A stretch of DNA of 64,000 bases from Gymnothorax reevesii (lineage: Eukaryota > Chordata > Actinopteri > Anguilliformes > Muraenidae), in contig CM056582.1 in NCBI GenBank assembly GCA_029721435.1, positions 41,560,611-41,624,610 on the forward strand. The letters are read 5' to 3'. Of the stretch, positions 31,045 to 40,719 are shown one piece after another. The notes under the pieces are model-generated. The model was not told the DNA's origin. It searched no databases and worked only from the letters and a program-made list of their open reading frames with translations. A program made the translations under genes and the position numbers. Every line of letters begins with the position of its first letter. Positions within the stretch are counted from its first letter, which is position 1.

Positions 31045-31765
31045 AAACAATGAGAGGTTTAAAACTGGAATGTGCTCCACACGAGAATGATCTGGGAGTG
31101 ATTGTTGACCAAACCCTCACAGGCTCTAGCCATTGTGCCGTAGCAGTTAAAAAAGCCAATCGGATGCTGGGATACTTTGCCAAAAGTATTGAGTACAAAT
31201 CTAAGGAGGTGATACTTCTTTTGTACAACACATTTGTCAGACCACATCTGGAGTATTGTGCACAGTTCTGGGGACCATACTTTAAGAAAGATATAGAGGC
31301 TCAAGAGAAAGTTCAGAGAAGAGGTTCTAAGCTAATTCCAGGTATAAAAGATGAAAGCTATGAGAAAAGGCCTAGATCCTTAATCTCTTTAGTCTTAGGA
31401 AAAGGAGACAGGGGTGATTTGATTGAGGTCTTTAAACATGTTAAAGGGATTAACAAAGTGAATCATGTAAGATTCCTTCAGCCAAGTGTTAGTAGAACTC
31501 GGGGTCACAAATGGAAGTTGACCGAAGGTAAATTTAGCACTGATATTAAGAAATATTTTTTTCCACCCAAAGAGTAATTTCGATGTGGAATAGCTTGCCT
31601 TACCATATTCTTGAGGCAGAGACCTTTGGGGTTTTCAAGAGCAGGCTTGACGTAAAGCTAGATACCATGTGTCATTAAGTATCTGAAGGGATATATTCAC
31701 AATAGTAAAAAGAAACTGGCGAGCGTAGTTGGGCTGAATGGCCTGTTCTTGCCACTCATGTTATG
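31045..31765 (+). mobile_element. 5'-truncated CR1/L2-type LINE with 12-bp duplication
   Basis: A LINE 3' end of 721 bp flanked by the exact duplication TTGTTTACTTTT (31033-31044 and 31766-31777). The 3' end has 'ggcctgttcttgccactcat' and a short TTATG repeat in place of poly(A), as in CR1/L2-type LINEs. A relative lies at 58532-60810. Confidence 0.88.
31050..31577 (+). pseudogene. CR1/L2-type LINE ORF2 C-terminus
   Basis: 175 open codons of the part after the reverse transcriptase palm: HCAVAVKKANRMLGYFAKSI, YNTFVRPHLEYCAQFWGPYF, GDRGDLIEVFKHVKGINKV, TRGHKWKLTEGKFSTDIKKY. These are standard motifs of CR1-like LINE ORF2 ends. The frame is lost at 31577, and the last segment (VWNSLP-like, 'tggaatagcttgcc') follows in another phase. 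It is a typical dead-on-arrival truncated copy. Confidence 0.85.
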
Positions 31766-31777
31766 TTGTTTACTTTT

Positions 31778-32461
31778 TACGTCTTGACCGTGTTATTGTA
31801 GCCCATGCCTTTTCATTGTGTTCATCTAGCTAACAGGACCTCTCCCATTTTGGGGAGTTCATTCTATTTTCAATATATATATATATACACATATACTTTG
31901 TATATATTTTTCTACCTTCCAGTTTTTATTTTAAATGTTTAATTTTTACCAAAAGCATGTTTCTGTAGCTGATGCTTGTTAATTACTGTAATCTCACTGA
32001 ATTTGATAGTTCACACCTTTATGTTGGCTGATTAATAGGTGTATTATTTAATGCTTTTTTGTTGCAGCAGTTTGTTTGTGGCAAAATGTATCATTTCATA
32101 TGGATGCATTGCCTGTTTTGATTGAAAATGAGCATTAGGCTATGTACTGGATATATTACTGTGCATTGTTTTTGTCTTTAAGATGTGTTCTAAAATAGTT
32201 TTCGCTCCGCTAGGAATCGATTTAGCCTTGAGTAATTCATGCGATTAATCGATCTGGGAAAACATAACGTGTGTAATGTATTTTTATGTTCATCGTTTAT
32301 TCAAATGCACTGAGTTGAGTCAGAAAAAATAATAATTCAGGTACAGCTCTGTATTTTAACAAATAACTACTGCATAAGCGAAATAGGATCTCATATGGTA
32401 CACATCTGTTGCGTCTCCGGTGTTGTGTCGTGCACTCCTTATGTTTTGCTGTGTGTTCCAG
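31778..32461. other. Intron end before last ASB-like exon
   Basis: AT-rich sequence with a (TA)n run near 31872-31890. No gene or repeat family is recognised. The end 'ttatgttttgctgtgtgttccag' (to 32461) is a good 3' splice site. Confidence 0.55.
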
Positions 32462-32676
32462 ACTCCGTGCCCTCTCTTTGCCACCTGTGTCGTTTGCTGG
32501 TGAGGGACACTGTCAGCAGCGAGACCCTGATGCGAAGAGGCTTCACTCAGCAACTTCCAGTGCCCCCCGTGCTTCAAGACTACCTCTGCTTCTCCGGAAC
32601 CTTCTCTCCTCGCTGTCTCCCCAAGCAGCCTTTCCCTCGTGAGAGGGAGCACCTGGGGTACGATGGGCCAGAGTGA
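32462..32676 (+). CDS. ASB-family gene, last exon with SOCS box
   Basis: Starts AC after TTCCAG and completes the Asp codon left open by the exon at 14061-14194, then runs to the TGA at 32674-32676. The SOCS box is clear. VPSLCHLCRLLVRDTV has the BC-box spacing L-x3-C that binds Elongin B/C, and QLPVPPVLQDYLCF has the LPxP Cul5-box. The protein would thus recruit Cullin-5/Rbx2 to a target held by the ankyrin repeats. About 30 residues follow the SOCS box (FSGTFSPRCLPKQ to DGPE), a longer tail than most ASB proteins have. Which ASB member this is cannot be settled from 204 residues without a search. Confidence 0.85.
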
Positions 32677-32862
32677 TGTCCATTTCCACCATCCCATCCA
32701 GAAGAACATTCTTTCAAAATCACCTCTGAAAAGCCCCCGTGTGGTGGACCAGAGTGTGAACATTTTGAAGTTGCCCCCCAAAGCTGGTTGAAGGCTTTCA
32801 GTCGACAAATATCTTTATGGACGCTTCATGCTTTTGCTACATTTCTGATTTGCTTTTCATTG

Positions 32863-32970
32863 CCCCTCAGCCCTCAAGGCTGACGGGGTATTGCTATCCT
32901 TCATGCGGTTGGGCGGGCGTCTCCAAAAACTTTGACATCGGGCTGAGGGGTATTCCGTGCATTGCACGCC
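32863..32970 (+). repeat. Dispersed hairpin repeat, copy 2
   Basis: Near-identical to 14557-14676. Differences are a shorter (CGGG)n run and about three substitutions. It lies between the stop codon and the poly(A) signal of the ASB-like gene, so it would be transcribed. Confidence 0.8.
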
Positions 32971-33031
32971 AATTTTTTATTTTTTTTTATTTTTTTTTTT
33001 TCCTTTCAAGCATTGTGCCATGTTGCATGTG

Positions 33032-33037
33032 AATAAA
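33032..33037 (+). terminator. Poly(A) signal AATAAA
   Basis: Canonical hexamer about 356 bases after the ASB-like stop codon, followed by a TTTGTTTTGTACC-like downstream region. Confidence 0.5.
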
Positions 33038-33060
33038 TGATTTGAGGCTTTGTTTTGTAC

Positions 33061-34668
33061 CTATGTACTTGTGTCAGGTAGATGTTCCTAACATTCTGAT
33101 GCTTTTGGGCTGATTTTGTTTGGAAGGTGCAGATGCTTCTGATTATTTTGATCATTCAGAATGGCTGGTGTGAGGTCATCAGTATGTTTGCGTTTGCTCC
33201 TACACGCCCTCTAGGTCACAGCACTGTGCCTCCTGAGGCTGAACTACTGTGTTGCCTAATTAGCAGCATGTAAGTTGAAAGCACTTAATGCAACGGCGCC
33301 TGCAGTCACCACCACATTTCGAAATGTGCCTGTGTTTTCTGCACATTTGTGTTTCAAAATGTGTTTTCAAAATGTGTTTCGCGTGTATTCTCGTCTTTGC
33401 ATTGACTTTAAGTGTAATCTGTCTTGCGAAAATTTTGTTTTGCGTCCGGTGTGAAGACGGTTTGGTGCCGCCTATTCTGGCAAATGTTCTGGCGAATAAT
33501 CCTGAAGTTTAATGCCATAGGTGGTTAACTTGGATTAATTAGCAGGCGAGGCTAACTGTCACAGCTGGAGAGTAACAGCCGCCATCGCATTATGAGCCAG
33601 ATGAACTCAGAAGGCTGTATTGTGATGCCTGATCGCCGGCTGTGCTGTATGAGGTTGGCATCCATGATCATAGTGGAACTAATGCTGGCTTATAGGCTTG
33701 TGACTTCAGCCACAACATACATGCAATATTTTTTAAGAATCTGCGAGTTATCTTGATGCCTTGTTGCACCCTCGTCATTAGATTTATACCTGAGTTTGGG
33801 TAGTTGTCCTCACGTCCACGAAGTATCCACCCATCTAGCTACATTAGCCTGCGTAACACAGTTTGTCGAGTGTAACAATTAGATAGATGGATAGATCGAT
33901 ATCTTGATAGCAGGCTCATACACTAAGCATACACACTAGAAAACCTGTGTAAACAAGCGTGTAGATGGACCGCAGAGATTGCTAAGGCCGAGGGGCTTTC
34001 CTTTGATGACGTCATAGGAACATGTGACTTACATCTCGGAAACCCTACTTTTTCAGGGGGCAGGGCGTAAGAGTGCAGAAATATTACTTTTATTCCTTAA
34101 AATTGATGGATTTTTCAGCCATTTCAGAACTTTTGAGTGCATAGAGAGATATAAATAATCATATAGAATAAAATAAACCAACAATTTCAGGTGGTGTGCC
34201 TCATGTCAGCGAACCTTTAAAAAAAAAAAGAAAAAAAAAGCCCTCATCCTGCAGCTGTACCCCTCCCATTTCTGTTCTAACCTCCTCCCTCCAGATGACG
34301 AGCATGGGCATATGAACACACTACTTACACACACAACTTCAGTTTGATCTGTGGGCCTGCCAGAGGCTGCAGCCAGCTAACCAACCGGAACTTGAATGAG
34401 CTGTAGCTGTGAGGCTACGGTTAACAGAAAGCTAAACTATTAGCAACATTCAACATAGCCACTCATAATATGCTTTCATGGTAAATCTTGTAACGGCTTC
34501 GCCTGCCGGATGCCATAAGGCTACCCAGCGATGCATTAAAATGAGAACGGGACTGAAGTGCAGGGTTTGATCTAGTTACGTTTCTTTTTAATATTAGTTA
34601 ACAACACCATTGTTTGCACATACGGAACATAAGATTGTTAGTTAGACTTTTCTTGAATTTGAGAGAGC
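33061..34668. other. Unassigned intergenic sequence
   Basis: No gene or known element is recognised. It holds a short GATA run near 33880-33905, a poly-A tract near 34218-34243 and AT-rich sequence. The 5' LTR of the gypsy element should lie at the right end of this stretch, but I could not match it to a 3' copy. Confidence 0.4.
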
Positions 34669-35655
34669 ATGAAGTCCAGGGCTTATTATAGAGAAGAAAG
34701 ACTCCAAATGGAGCAACTAAAAATTAAAATTGAAACTGAAAATTAATTTCTGGCTAACCAGGAGGTAAAACTGGTGCCTCCATTTTCGGAAAAGTATGTT
34801 GACAACTATTTCCAGTGTTTTGAAAAGGTAGCAAAGAGTTGCCAGTGGCTAAAGGAACACTGGCCTCTGATGTTGCAAACTGTCCTCAAGGGTAAAGCTC
34901 AACAAGCCTATTCGGCTTTGTCTGCAGATGATTCCTCTGATTATGAGGTTGTCAAAAAGGTTATTTTGAGAGCTTATGAGTTGGTTCCAGAGGCTTACCG
35001 ACAGAAATTAAGAGGTCTGAAGAAATCTGACAATCAGACTTATGTGGAATTCGCAAATGAGAAGAAGGTTTGCTTTGAGCGCTGGTGTACTTCTATGGAG
35101 GTCAAGGATGATTTCAACTCACTAAAAGAGATTGTGTTAGTTGAAGAATTCAAGAACTGTGTTAAAGATGATATTGAGACCTACCTTCATTAGAAGCAAG
35201 CACTGAATTTGCAATCAGCTGCCAAATTTGCAGATGAATATGTTCTCACACATAAGTCTAAATTTCAGTCTTGCAGTAACAATAGATGGTTCCAATTTCA
35301 GAAAAAAGGTAATACCCAAGGTTCCTCACCCAAAACCAAAGACAAGTCTGGTGATGGTGCTCAGAAATCAAGTCACAAGTCTGATGAAAGCTGACAGTGT
35401 CAAAAGTGGTCTAGTTTGCAATTATTGCAAGAAATCTGGTCATGTTACGACAAACTGTTGGTTCCTTAAAGCAAAGAAAGAAAAAGAAAAGGATACCAAA
35501 CTAAATGCATTTGTGAAAACAAGGTTAGCAACCACTGCAGTAGATGACCGATCTGCTAAATTGCCTGCTCCTTGTGGGGCTAAAAAGCCTGATACTGCTG
35601 ACTTTGTGAGGGAGGAATTTCTTCCATTTGTCAGAGGGATTTGTGGCTGTGAATG
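34669..35655 (+). pseudogene. Gypsy gag with zinc knuckle, broken
   Basis: From Met at 34669 (MKSRAYYREERLQMEQLK), a stop at 34744 is followed by the capsid-like part PPFSEKYVDNYFQCFEKVAK, GKAQQAYSALS and AYRQKLRGLKKSDNQTYVEF, which resembles SCAN-related retroviral capsid domains. A further stop lies at 35191. The frame shifts near 35390, and a zinc knuckle follows at about 35415-35460 (CNYCKKSGHVTTNC, C-x2-C-x4-H-x4-C, complete). Gag packages the element RNA. Three interruptions make it non-functional. Confidence 0.8.
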
Positions 35656-36521
35656 AGCATTCTCCTCCTGTCCCTATGTATATCCTATGGGATACTGGAG
35701 CTTCTCAGTCACTTTTGTTGATGGACTCCTTGGAGTTACGTGATGAGACCGCTTCTGGGTATTTCATACTTGTACAAGGTATTGAACGGAGGACTGTATC
35801 TGTACCCCTGCGCTCTGTATTCTTGAAGTCAGATTTAGTTACAGGACAGGTAAAGGTGGGACTTATGTCAAGTCTTCCTACCAAGGGTGTATCTCTGTTG
35901 CTAGGCAATGACCTGGCTGGGGGCAATGTAGTTCCCCCTGTTCATCTTACTTCACTGCCAAGCACTGAAGATGGCGATGAAGACCCATCTCTGTATCCTT
36001 CCTGTGCAGTGACTCGTGCTATGGCTAAGAAGGCTAAAGAAGAAGATGATGTGGTGCCGCCCAGCACATTGAATAGTCAAGACTCCGGTGGTTCGCCTCA
36101 TGACTCTGTTCGGCCTACTGTGGTTTCTCCGTTTGAGGACTTATCAGATACTTTTATCAGTTCCCCGTTCAGCCAGCCAGATGGGTCTGGTGATTCTGAT
36201 GTGTCTGGGGACTTGTCTCTGTCCAGAAAGCGGTTGATTCAGGAGCAAACTAATGATCCTGAAATTTGTGTACTAAAGAGGAGAGCCCTTCCTGATAAAG
36301 AAATAGACGCAGTTCCAGTTGGGTATTATCTCAAGGATGGAGTGTTGATGTGGAAGTGGCGCTCTCCTGATATCCCTGCCAATGGAGATTGGGCAGTGGT
36401 TAGGCAAATTGTTGTTCCGAAGGTCTACAGGAATGAGAACTTAACAATGGCTCAAAGTTTAACTTTAGGAGGTCATCTTGGTGTTAAGACTGTTGATAAG
36501 ATCATGAAACACTTCTTCTGA
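35628..36521 (+). pseudogene. Gypsy protease and start of integrase
   Basis: 297 open codons. PVPMYILWDTGASQSLLLMD near 35670-35725 is the aspartic protease active site (DTGA). GVSLLLGNDLAGG near 35890 is the conserved second part. A Ser/Asp-rich linker follows, then PVGYYLKDGVLMWKWRSP and, at 36460-36521, the first histidines of the integrase HHCC zinc domain (GGHLGVKTVDKIMKHFF). The frame stops at 36519 (TGA where Trp would be expected before PGLRKDV). Confidence 0.85.
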
Positions 36522-37790
36522 CCTGGGCTTCGGAAAGACGTTTCCAACTTTTGCTAAACCTGTTACACTTGTCAGGTAGTTAGAAACACCAGTTAGACCC
36601 ACCTGTAGCTCATTGCAGCCTATCCCAGCATTTGGGGAGACCTTCTCCAAGGTCATTGTTGATTGTGTTTGTCCATTAACCAAGACTAGATCTGGAAATC
36701 AGTACTTGTTGACAATCATGTGTGCATCTACCCGATTCCCTGAAGCCATACCTCTAAGCAACATCAAGGCAATTGCAATCTCGAAGGCTTTGATAAAGTT
36801 CTTCACATTGTTTGGCCTTGTCAGGGAAATTCAGTCAGACTAAGGTAGCAATTTCACCTCCAGATTGTTTCAGCAGGTTGTGTATGAACTAGGTGCGAAG
36901 CAGATTCTTTCTAGTGCCTATCATCCAGAAAGTCAGGGTGCTTTAGAGCAGTTTCATTCCACTCTCAAGACAATGATGAGGACTTATTGTTATGATCATG
37001 AGAAAGACTGGGTTAAAGGTGTTCATTAGCTGTTGTTTGCAGCTAGAGAAGCAGTGCAGGAGTCTACTGGATTCAGTCCATTTGAGCTAGTGTTTGGTCA
37101 TGAAGTGTGAGGACCTTTGCTATTATTGAGTGAACAATGGCAAGAGAAAGAGCCGCATATCAGTCTGTTAGACTATGTTAGCAAGTTCAAGGAAAGATTG
37201 CGTGCAGCTTGTGACCTTGCCAAAGAGAACTTGAAATCAAGTCAGGGAAAAATTAAAACTTGGTATGATCATAAGGCTAGAAGCCGTGAGTTTAAACCAG
37301 GGGAAAAGGTCCTTGTGTTGTTTCCCTTGCAGTCCAATCCATTGCAGACTAGATTTCATGGTGCTAATGATATTCTGACTAAACTCAATGATCACACTTA
37401 CATTGTGAAAACTCCAGATAGAAAGCCAAAACAGTTGTGTCACATTAACATGCTGAAGCCTTATCATGATAGGAATGCTAGGGTTGCAGCTGTCACTTCA
37501 GATCCTCCTATGGCCGAGACTTGTGAAGATGAGGGGGAGTTTCAAGATGATGAACCTAGAATTAAAGCTGAAGTTCTTCCATGTAAATTGTCAAATTCTG
37601 AAGTGTTGCAAAATCTTGATATAAAACTCCAGCACTTAGAACCCTCACAGAAAGATCAGTTTGAGAGGTTGATCAAGAAATATAAGGATCTATTTCCTGA
37701 TGTTCCAAAGAGAGTTTCTATAGCCTCTCATGATGTAGATGTTGGTGATGCCAAACCAATAAAACAGCATCCTTACTGGATGAATCCTTA
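36522..37790 (+). pseudogene. Gypsy integrase, with linker to RT
   Basis: The HHCC domain ends with two Cys (TCYTCQ near 36560-36580). The catalytic core follows: GETFSKVIVDCVCPLTKT with the first Asp near 36660, FGLVREIQSD with the second Asp at about 36838 followed by a stop, then AYHPESQGALEQFHSTLK with the Glu region near 36920-36970. A stop at about 37027 and TGA near 37108 split the end. The C-terminal part (37117-37790) has WYDHKARSREFKPGEKVLVL and PDRKPKQLCHINMLKPY, the GPY/F-like region. It then leads into the start of reverse transcriptase (DVDVGDAKPIKQHPYWMNP). No chromodomain. Confidence 0.82.
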
Positions 37791-38990
37791 AAAGAGAAAG
37801 ATTGCTGAGAAAGAGGTTGAGTACATGTTAGAACATGATATTATCAGACCCTCCAACTCAGATTGGAGTTCACCCTGTGTGTGAGTTCCAAAACCTGATG
37901 AAAGTACTAGATTCTGTACAGATTATTGTAAAGTCAATGCTATAACTAGAACTAATGTGTTTCCAATACCTAGGATTGATGATTGTATCGATAGAGTAGG
38001 GCAAGCAAAGTTTCTGACCAAGATTGATTTATTGATGGGGTATTAGTGTGTGCCTTTAACTGAGAGGGCCAAGAGCATCTCTGCTTTTGCCACACCATCT
38101 AGGTTGTACCAGTATGAAGTCCTACCCTTTGGAATGAAAAATGCCCCAGCCACGTTCCAAAGGATGATACAGTGTACAATCTCTGGATTGCCACACACGG
38201 ATGCGTGCATCGACGACCTGATCACATGGAGTGACTCCTGGGAAGAACATCTGAAAGATGTAGAGACGTTGTTCCAGCGCTTGACCCAGGCTAACCTGAC
38301 TGTTAACCTGAACAAGAGTGACTTTGGTTGTGCTACTGTCACATATCTTGGCTACGTCATAGGTCAGGGTAAGGTGGCTCCCATAAATGCTAAAGTCCAA
38401 GTCGTCATGGACTTTCCAGTTCCTGACAACAAAAAGGCTTTGCGCCGCTTCCTTGGAATGATCGGGCACTGCCGCAAGTTCTGCAAGAACTTTGCTGAGA
38501 TTGCTCTCAGTCTCACTAACTAATTGAAGAAAGGCATAAAGTTCACTTGAGATGAAGCATGCCAAAGAGCCTTCGATCGCCTTAAGTCTCTGCTGTGTCA
38601 CTTACCCGTGCTCAAATCTCCTGACTTCAACAAACCGTTCTCCATTGCGGTCGATGCTAGCGACCAAGCTTGTGGATCTGTGCTCCTACAGAGAAGTGAC
38701 TCTGATGACATTGAGCATCCCGTGGCATACTTCTCCAGGAAGTTGAATCGCCACCAAAACAACTATTTCACAATAGAGAAGGAGCTGTTGGCTCTGGTTC
38801 TATCCTTACAACTCTTTGAGGTTTATGTTTGTACAGGGCAAAAGCCAATGATTGTGTACACTGACCACAATCCGTTAATGTTTTTGAGTAAGATGAGGAA
38901 CAAGAATCGGAGATTGTTGAAGGAGTTTGACTTGGAAATTAAGCATGTAAAGGGTACTGAAAATGTAATTGCTGATTGCTTATCCCGTGT
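37791..38990 (+). pseudogene. Gypsy reverse transcriptase and RNase H
   Basis: RT motifs in order: EYMLEHDIIRPSNSDWSSPC near 37825-37880, FCTDYCKVNAITRTN near 37915, KFLTKIDLLMGY near 38007 (motif A Asp), YEVLPFGMKNAPATFQRMI near 38110-38168, then the motif C box at 38206-38217 reading Cys-Ile-Asp-Asp, where Tyr is usual. TYLGYVIGQGKVAP follows. RNase H has SIAVDASDQACGSVLLQ near 38643, FTIEKELLALV near 38768 and YTDHNPLMFL near 38858. In-frame stops lie near 37788, 37880, 38045, 38521 and 38548. Compared with the other genes here the RT region keeps one frame over long stretches. Confidence 0.85.
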
Positions 38991-39000
38991 TTGTATGTGT

Positions 39001-40081
39001 ATATATCACGTGTTTACTAGCATATTGTATTATATGTATATATATATCATGAAGGCAAAATTTTTCTTTTCAATACAAAAATGGTTAAATAGACACTTAT
39101 ATATATATATATATATAATCTTGGTCAGTGGAGTAGATAGTAGATCAGTTAAAAGTCTTTGTTTAATTAAATGTGTTTAAGTTTTAAAATTGTGTCTGTC
39201 ATCCCTTGCTGTCATAAATGTAATAACAAATTGGGGCCATAACAGAGAACAACTGCTCTAAACCATGCTAAGCATTCCGTAAGATGCCTATCTGACAGTA
39301 ATGGCCGCCTGATTGGTTGACAAGCTCGTAAACCAGCAGCAGTCTACACACTGTGCTTGTTGACAGTCCAAGGTTCCATTATTGCCATAAAACAATGCTG
39401 TTCCACGTTGGATTTCGTCTGACAATGTGTAACAGTGCTCTGTTCGTCTTAGTCGTCTTTCCTGAGGTTTGCATATGTATGGCCCAAAAATATTACTTCA
39501 GGGTATTTTACTTTTATATTACTTTAATCACTTCACGTGCCTTCACTCGATAGAATGATCAGTCAAAGAAGTTATTTGTGACATATATGGAGTAATTATT
39601 CACTGTATTTCAAATTTAAGGACACAACTTTTAAGTACACCTCCTCACACACTAATACACATCCATTTCAGCAGCCCATGCGTGCGTTTGGCTGGAGGTC
39701 AATACTCCCAACTGCTAACATCGTATTGCAGCAGTGAACCTGAAATTTCAATTCAACACACAACAAATCCAAAAACTAGCCAGCTAATGGATAAGGGTAG
39801 CAAAGTGGCTATGACCCTTATCATAACTATTGCTACATACTTACATATCGCACCATATGTCCCTGGTTATCCTGCCACAGCAATTCACACCCTTTCCCAA
39901 GACATTAATAGTCATGAAGCATGAATTGCATTTGAACAGGTGGTGACTTATGGCCGGAAATCTAATGCCTCCTCTGATCTAATTGGACATATTGGTCATC
40001 TTACTGTCAGAGAGGTCATCTCAGCGTGGAGTCTGTCAAAGTGCTTCAAGACTTATTGGATAAACTTGAGCATTTGCAAGG
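39001..40081. other. Unassigned sequence after the gypsy element
   Basis: Includes a (TA)n run near 39097-39117. The 3' LTR of the preceding element is expected here, but no repeat of the upstream sequence is recognised. No gene seen. Confidence 0.4.
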
Positions 40082-40086
40082 CTAAT

Positions 40087-40714
40087 TGTCACAGTCTGCT
40101 GCTGCAGTCTCTCCCTCTGCCTGGCCACTCCCCTTCCACTGCCTGGCCACACCCCTTCCACTGCTGGACACACCCCTTCCACTGCTATTGCTCTCAGCTG
40201 AGTCTCGCTACCCAGCCAGTATATAAGCAGCTCTGTTGCACTAACTCACTGCCAGATTGCCATTGCAGCATGCACTACTCTCCAGCGTTTACCTTCAGTC
40301 TGACTTCCTGGGATCGACTCTACCTGCCTCTGACTACGTCCTCTCGCTCCTGCCCCGGTAAACCTGATTGCCTTCTGCCTCAGACTCTGACTTCTGCCTA
40401 TGTGCTTCCTGGTTCCTGTTCGCCATCTTCCAAGCCACCCGTCTTGCCATTATACTGCCTGCCTGTGTGGTTATAACCCCGTCTGCCAAGCCAGAAGCCA
40501 GCCTGCTCCGATGGCCCAGGAGTAACACTCCTGCTATTGGTACCTGCTCTGCCAAGTAACCAGAAGAGCTCCACTCAAGACCCGCAAGCTCCACATCCTG
40601 TTCTGCACCAAGTTACTCTGCACTGCATTCAGTTTGCTACTGCCTTTGAGTCAGTCTGTAAACTTTCACTCGTCCAGATTGTGTTGCATTTGAGTCCTGC
40701 CACTCCCTGTGACC
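40087..40714 (+). mobile_element. Candidate solo LTR of a gypsy-type element
   Basis: The block begins TGTCACAG and ends CTGTGACC, near-inverse ends typical of fish gypsy LTRs. CTAAT (40082-40086) and GTAAT (40715-40719) flank it, a 4 of 5 base match for a target duplication. It has a 'gtatataag' TATA-like box at 40219 and C/T-rich sequence as in such LTRs. No internal coding region adjoins it. Open frames inside are not recognised. Confidence 0.5.
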
Positions 40715-40719
40715 GTAAT

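Larger units (their letters stand above)
32677..33060 (+). other. 3' UTR of the ASB-like gene, with repeat and poly(A) signal
   Basis: Non-coding sequence after the stop. It includes the hairpin repeat copy at 32863-32970 and a T-rich run, then AATAAA at 33032-33037 and a GT/T-rich stretch, consistent with transcript cleavage near 33055. The end is inferred. Confidence 0.55.
34669..39000 (+). mobile_element. Gmr1-type Ty3/gypsy element (PR-IN-RT-RH order)
   Basis: Gag, protease, integrase, reverse transcriptase and RNase H follow each other in that order on the + strand. The integrase before the reverse transcriptase is the Copia-like order known within the Ty3/gypsy group only for Gmr1-like elements of fish and other deuterostomes. 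Stops and frameshifts are spread through all parts. I could not find matching LTRs, so the true ends are unknown. Confidence 0.82.

Noticed and set aside
34441..34640. 5' LTR of the Gmr1-type element
   Set aside because: Expected here, but no matching copy was found downstream of 39000, so no border can be supported.
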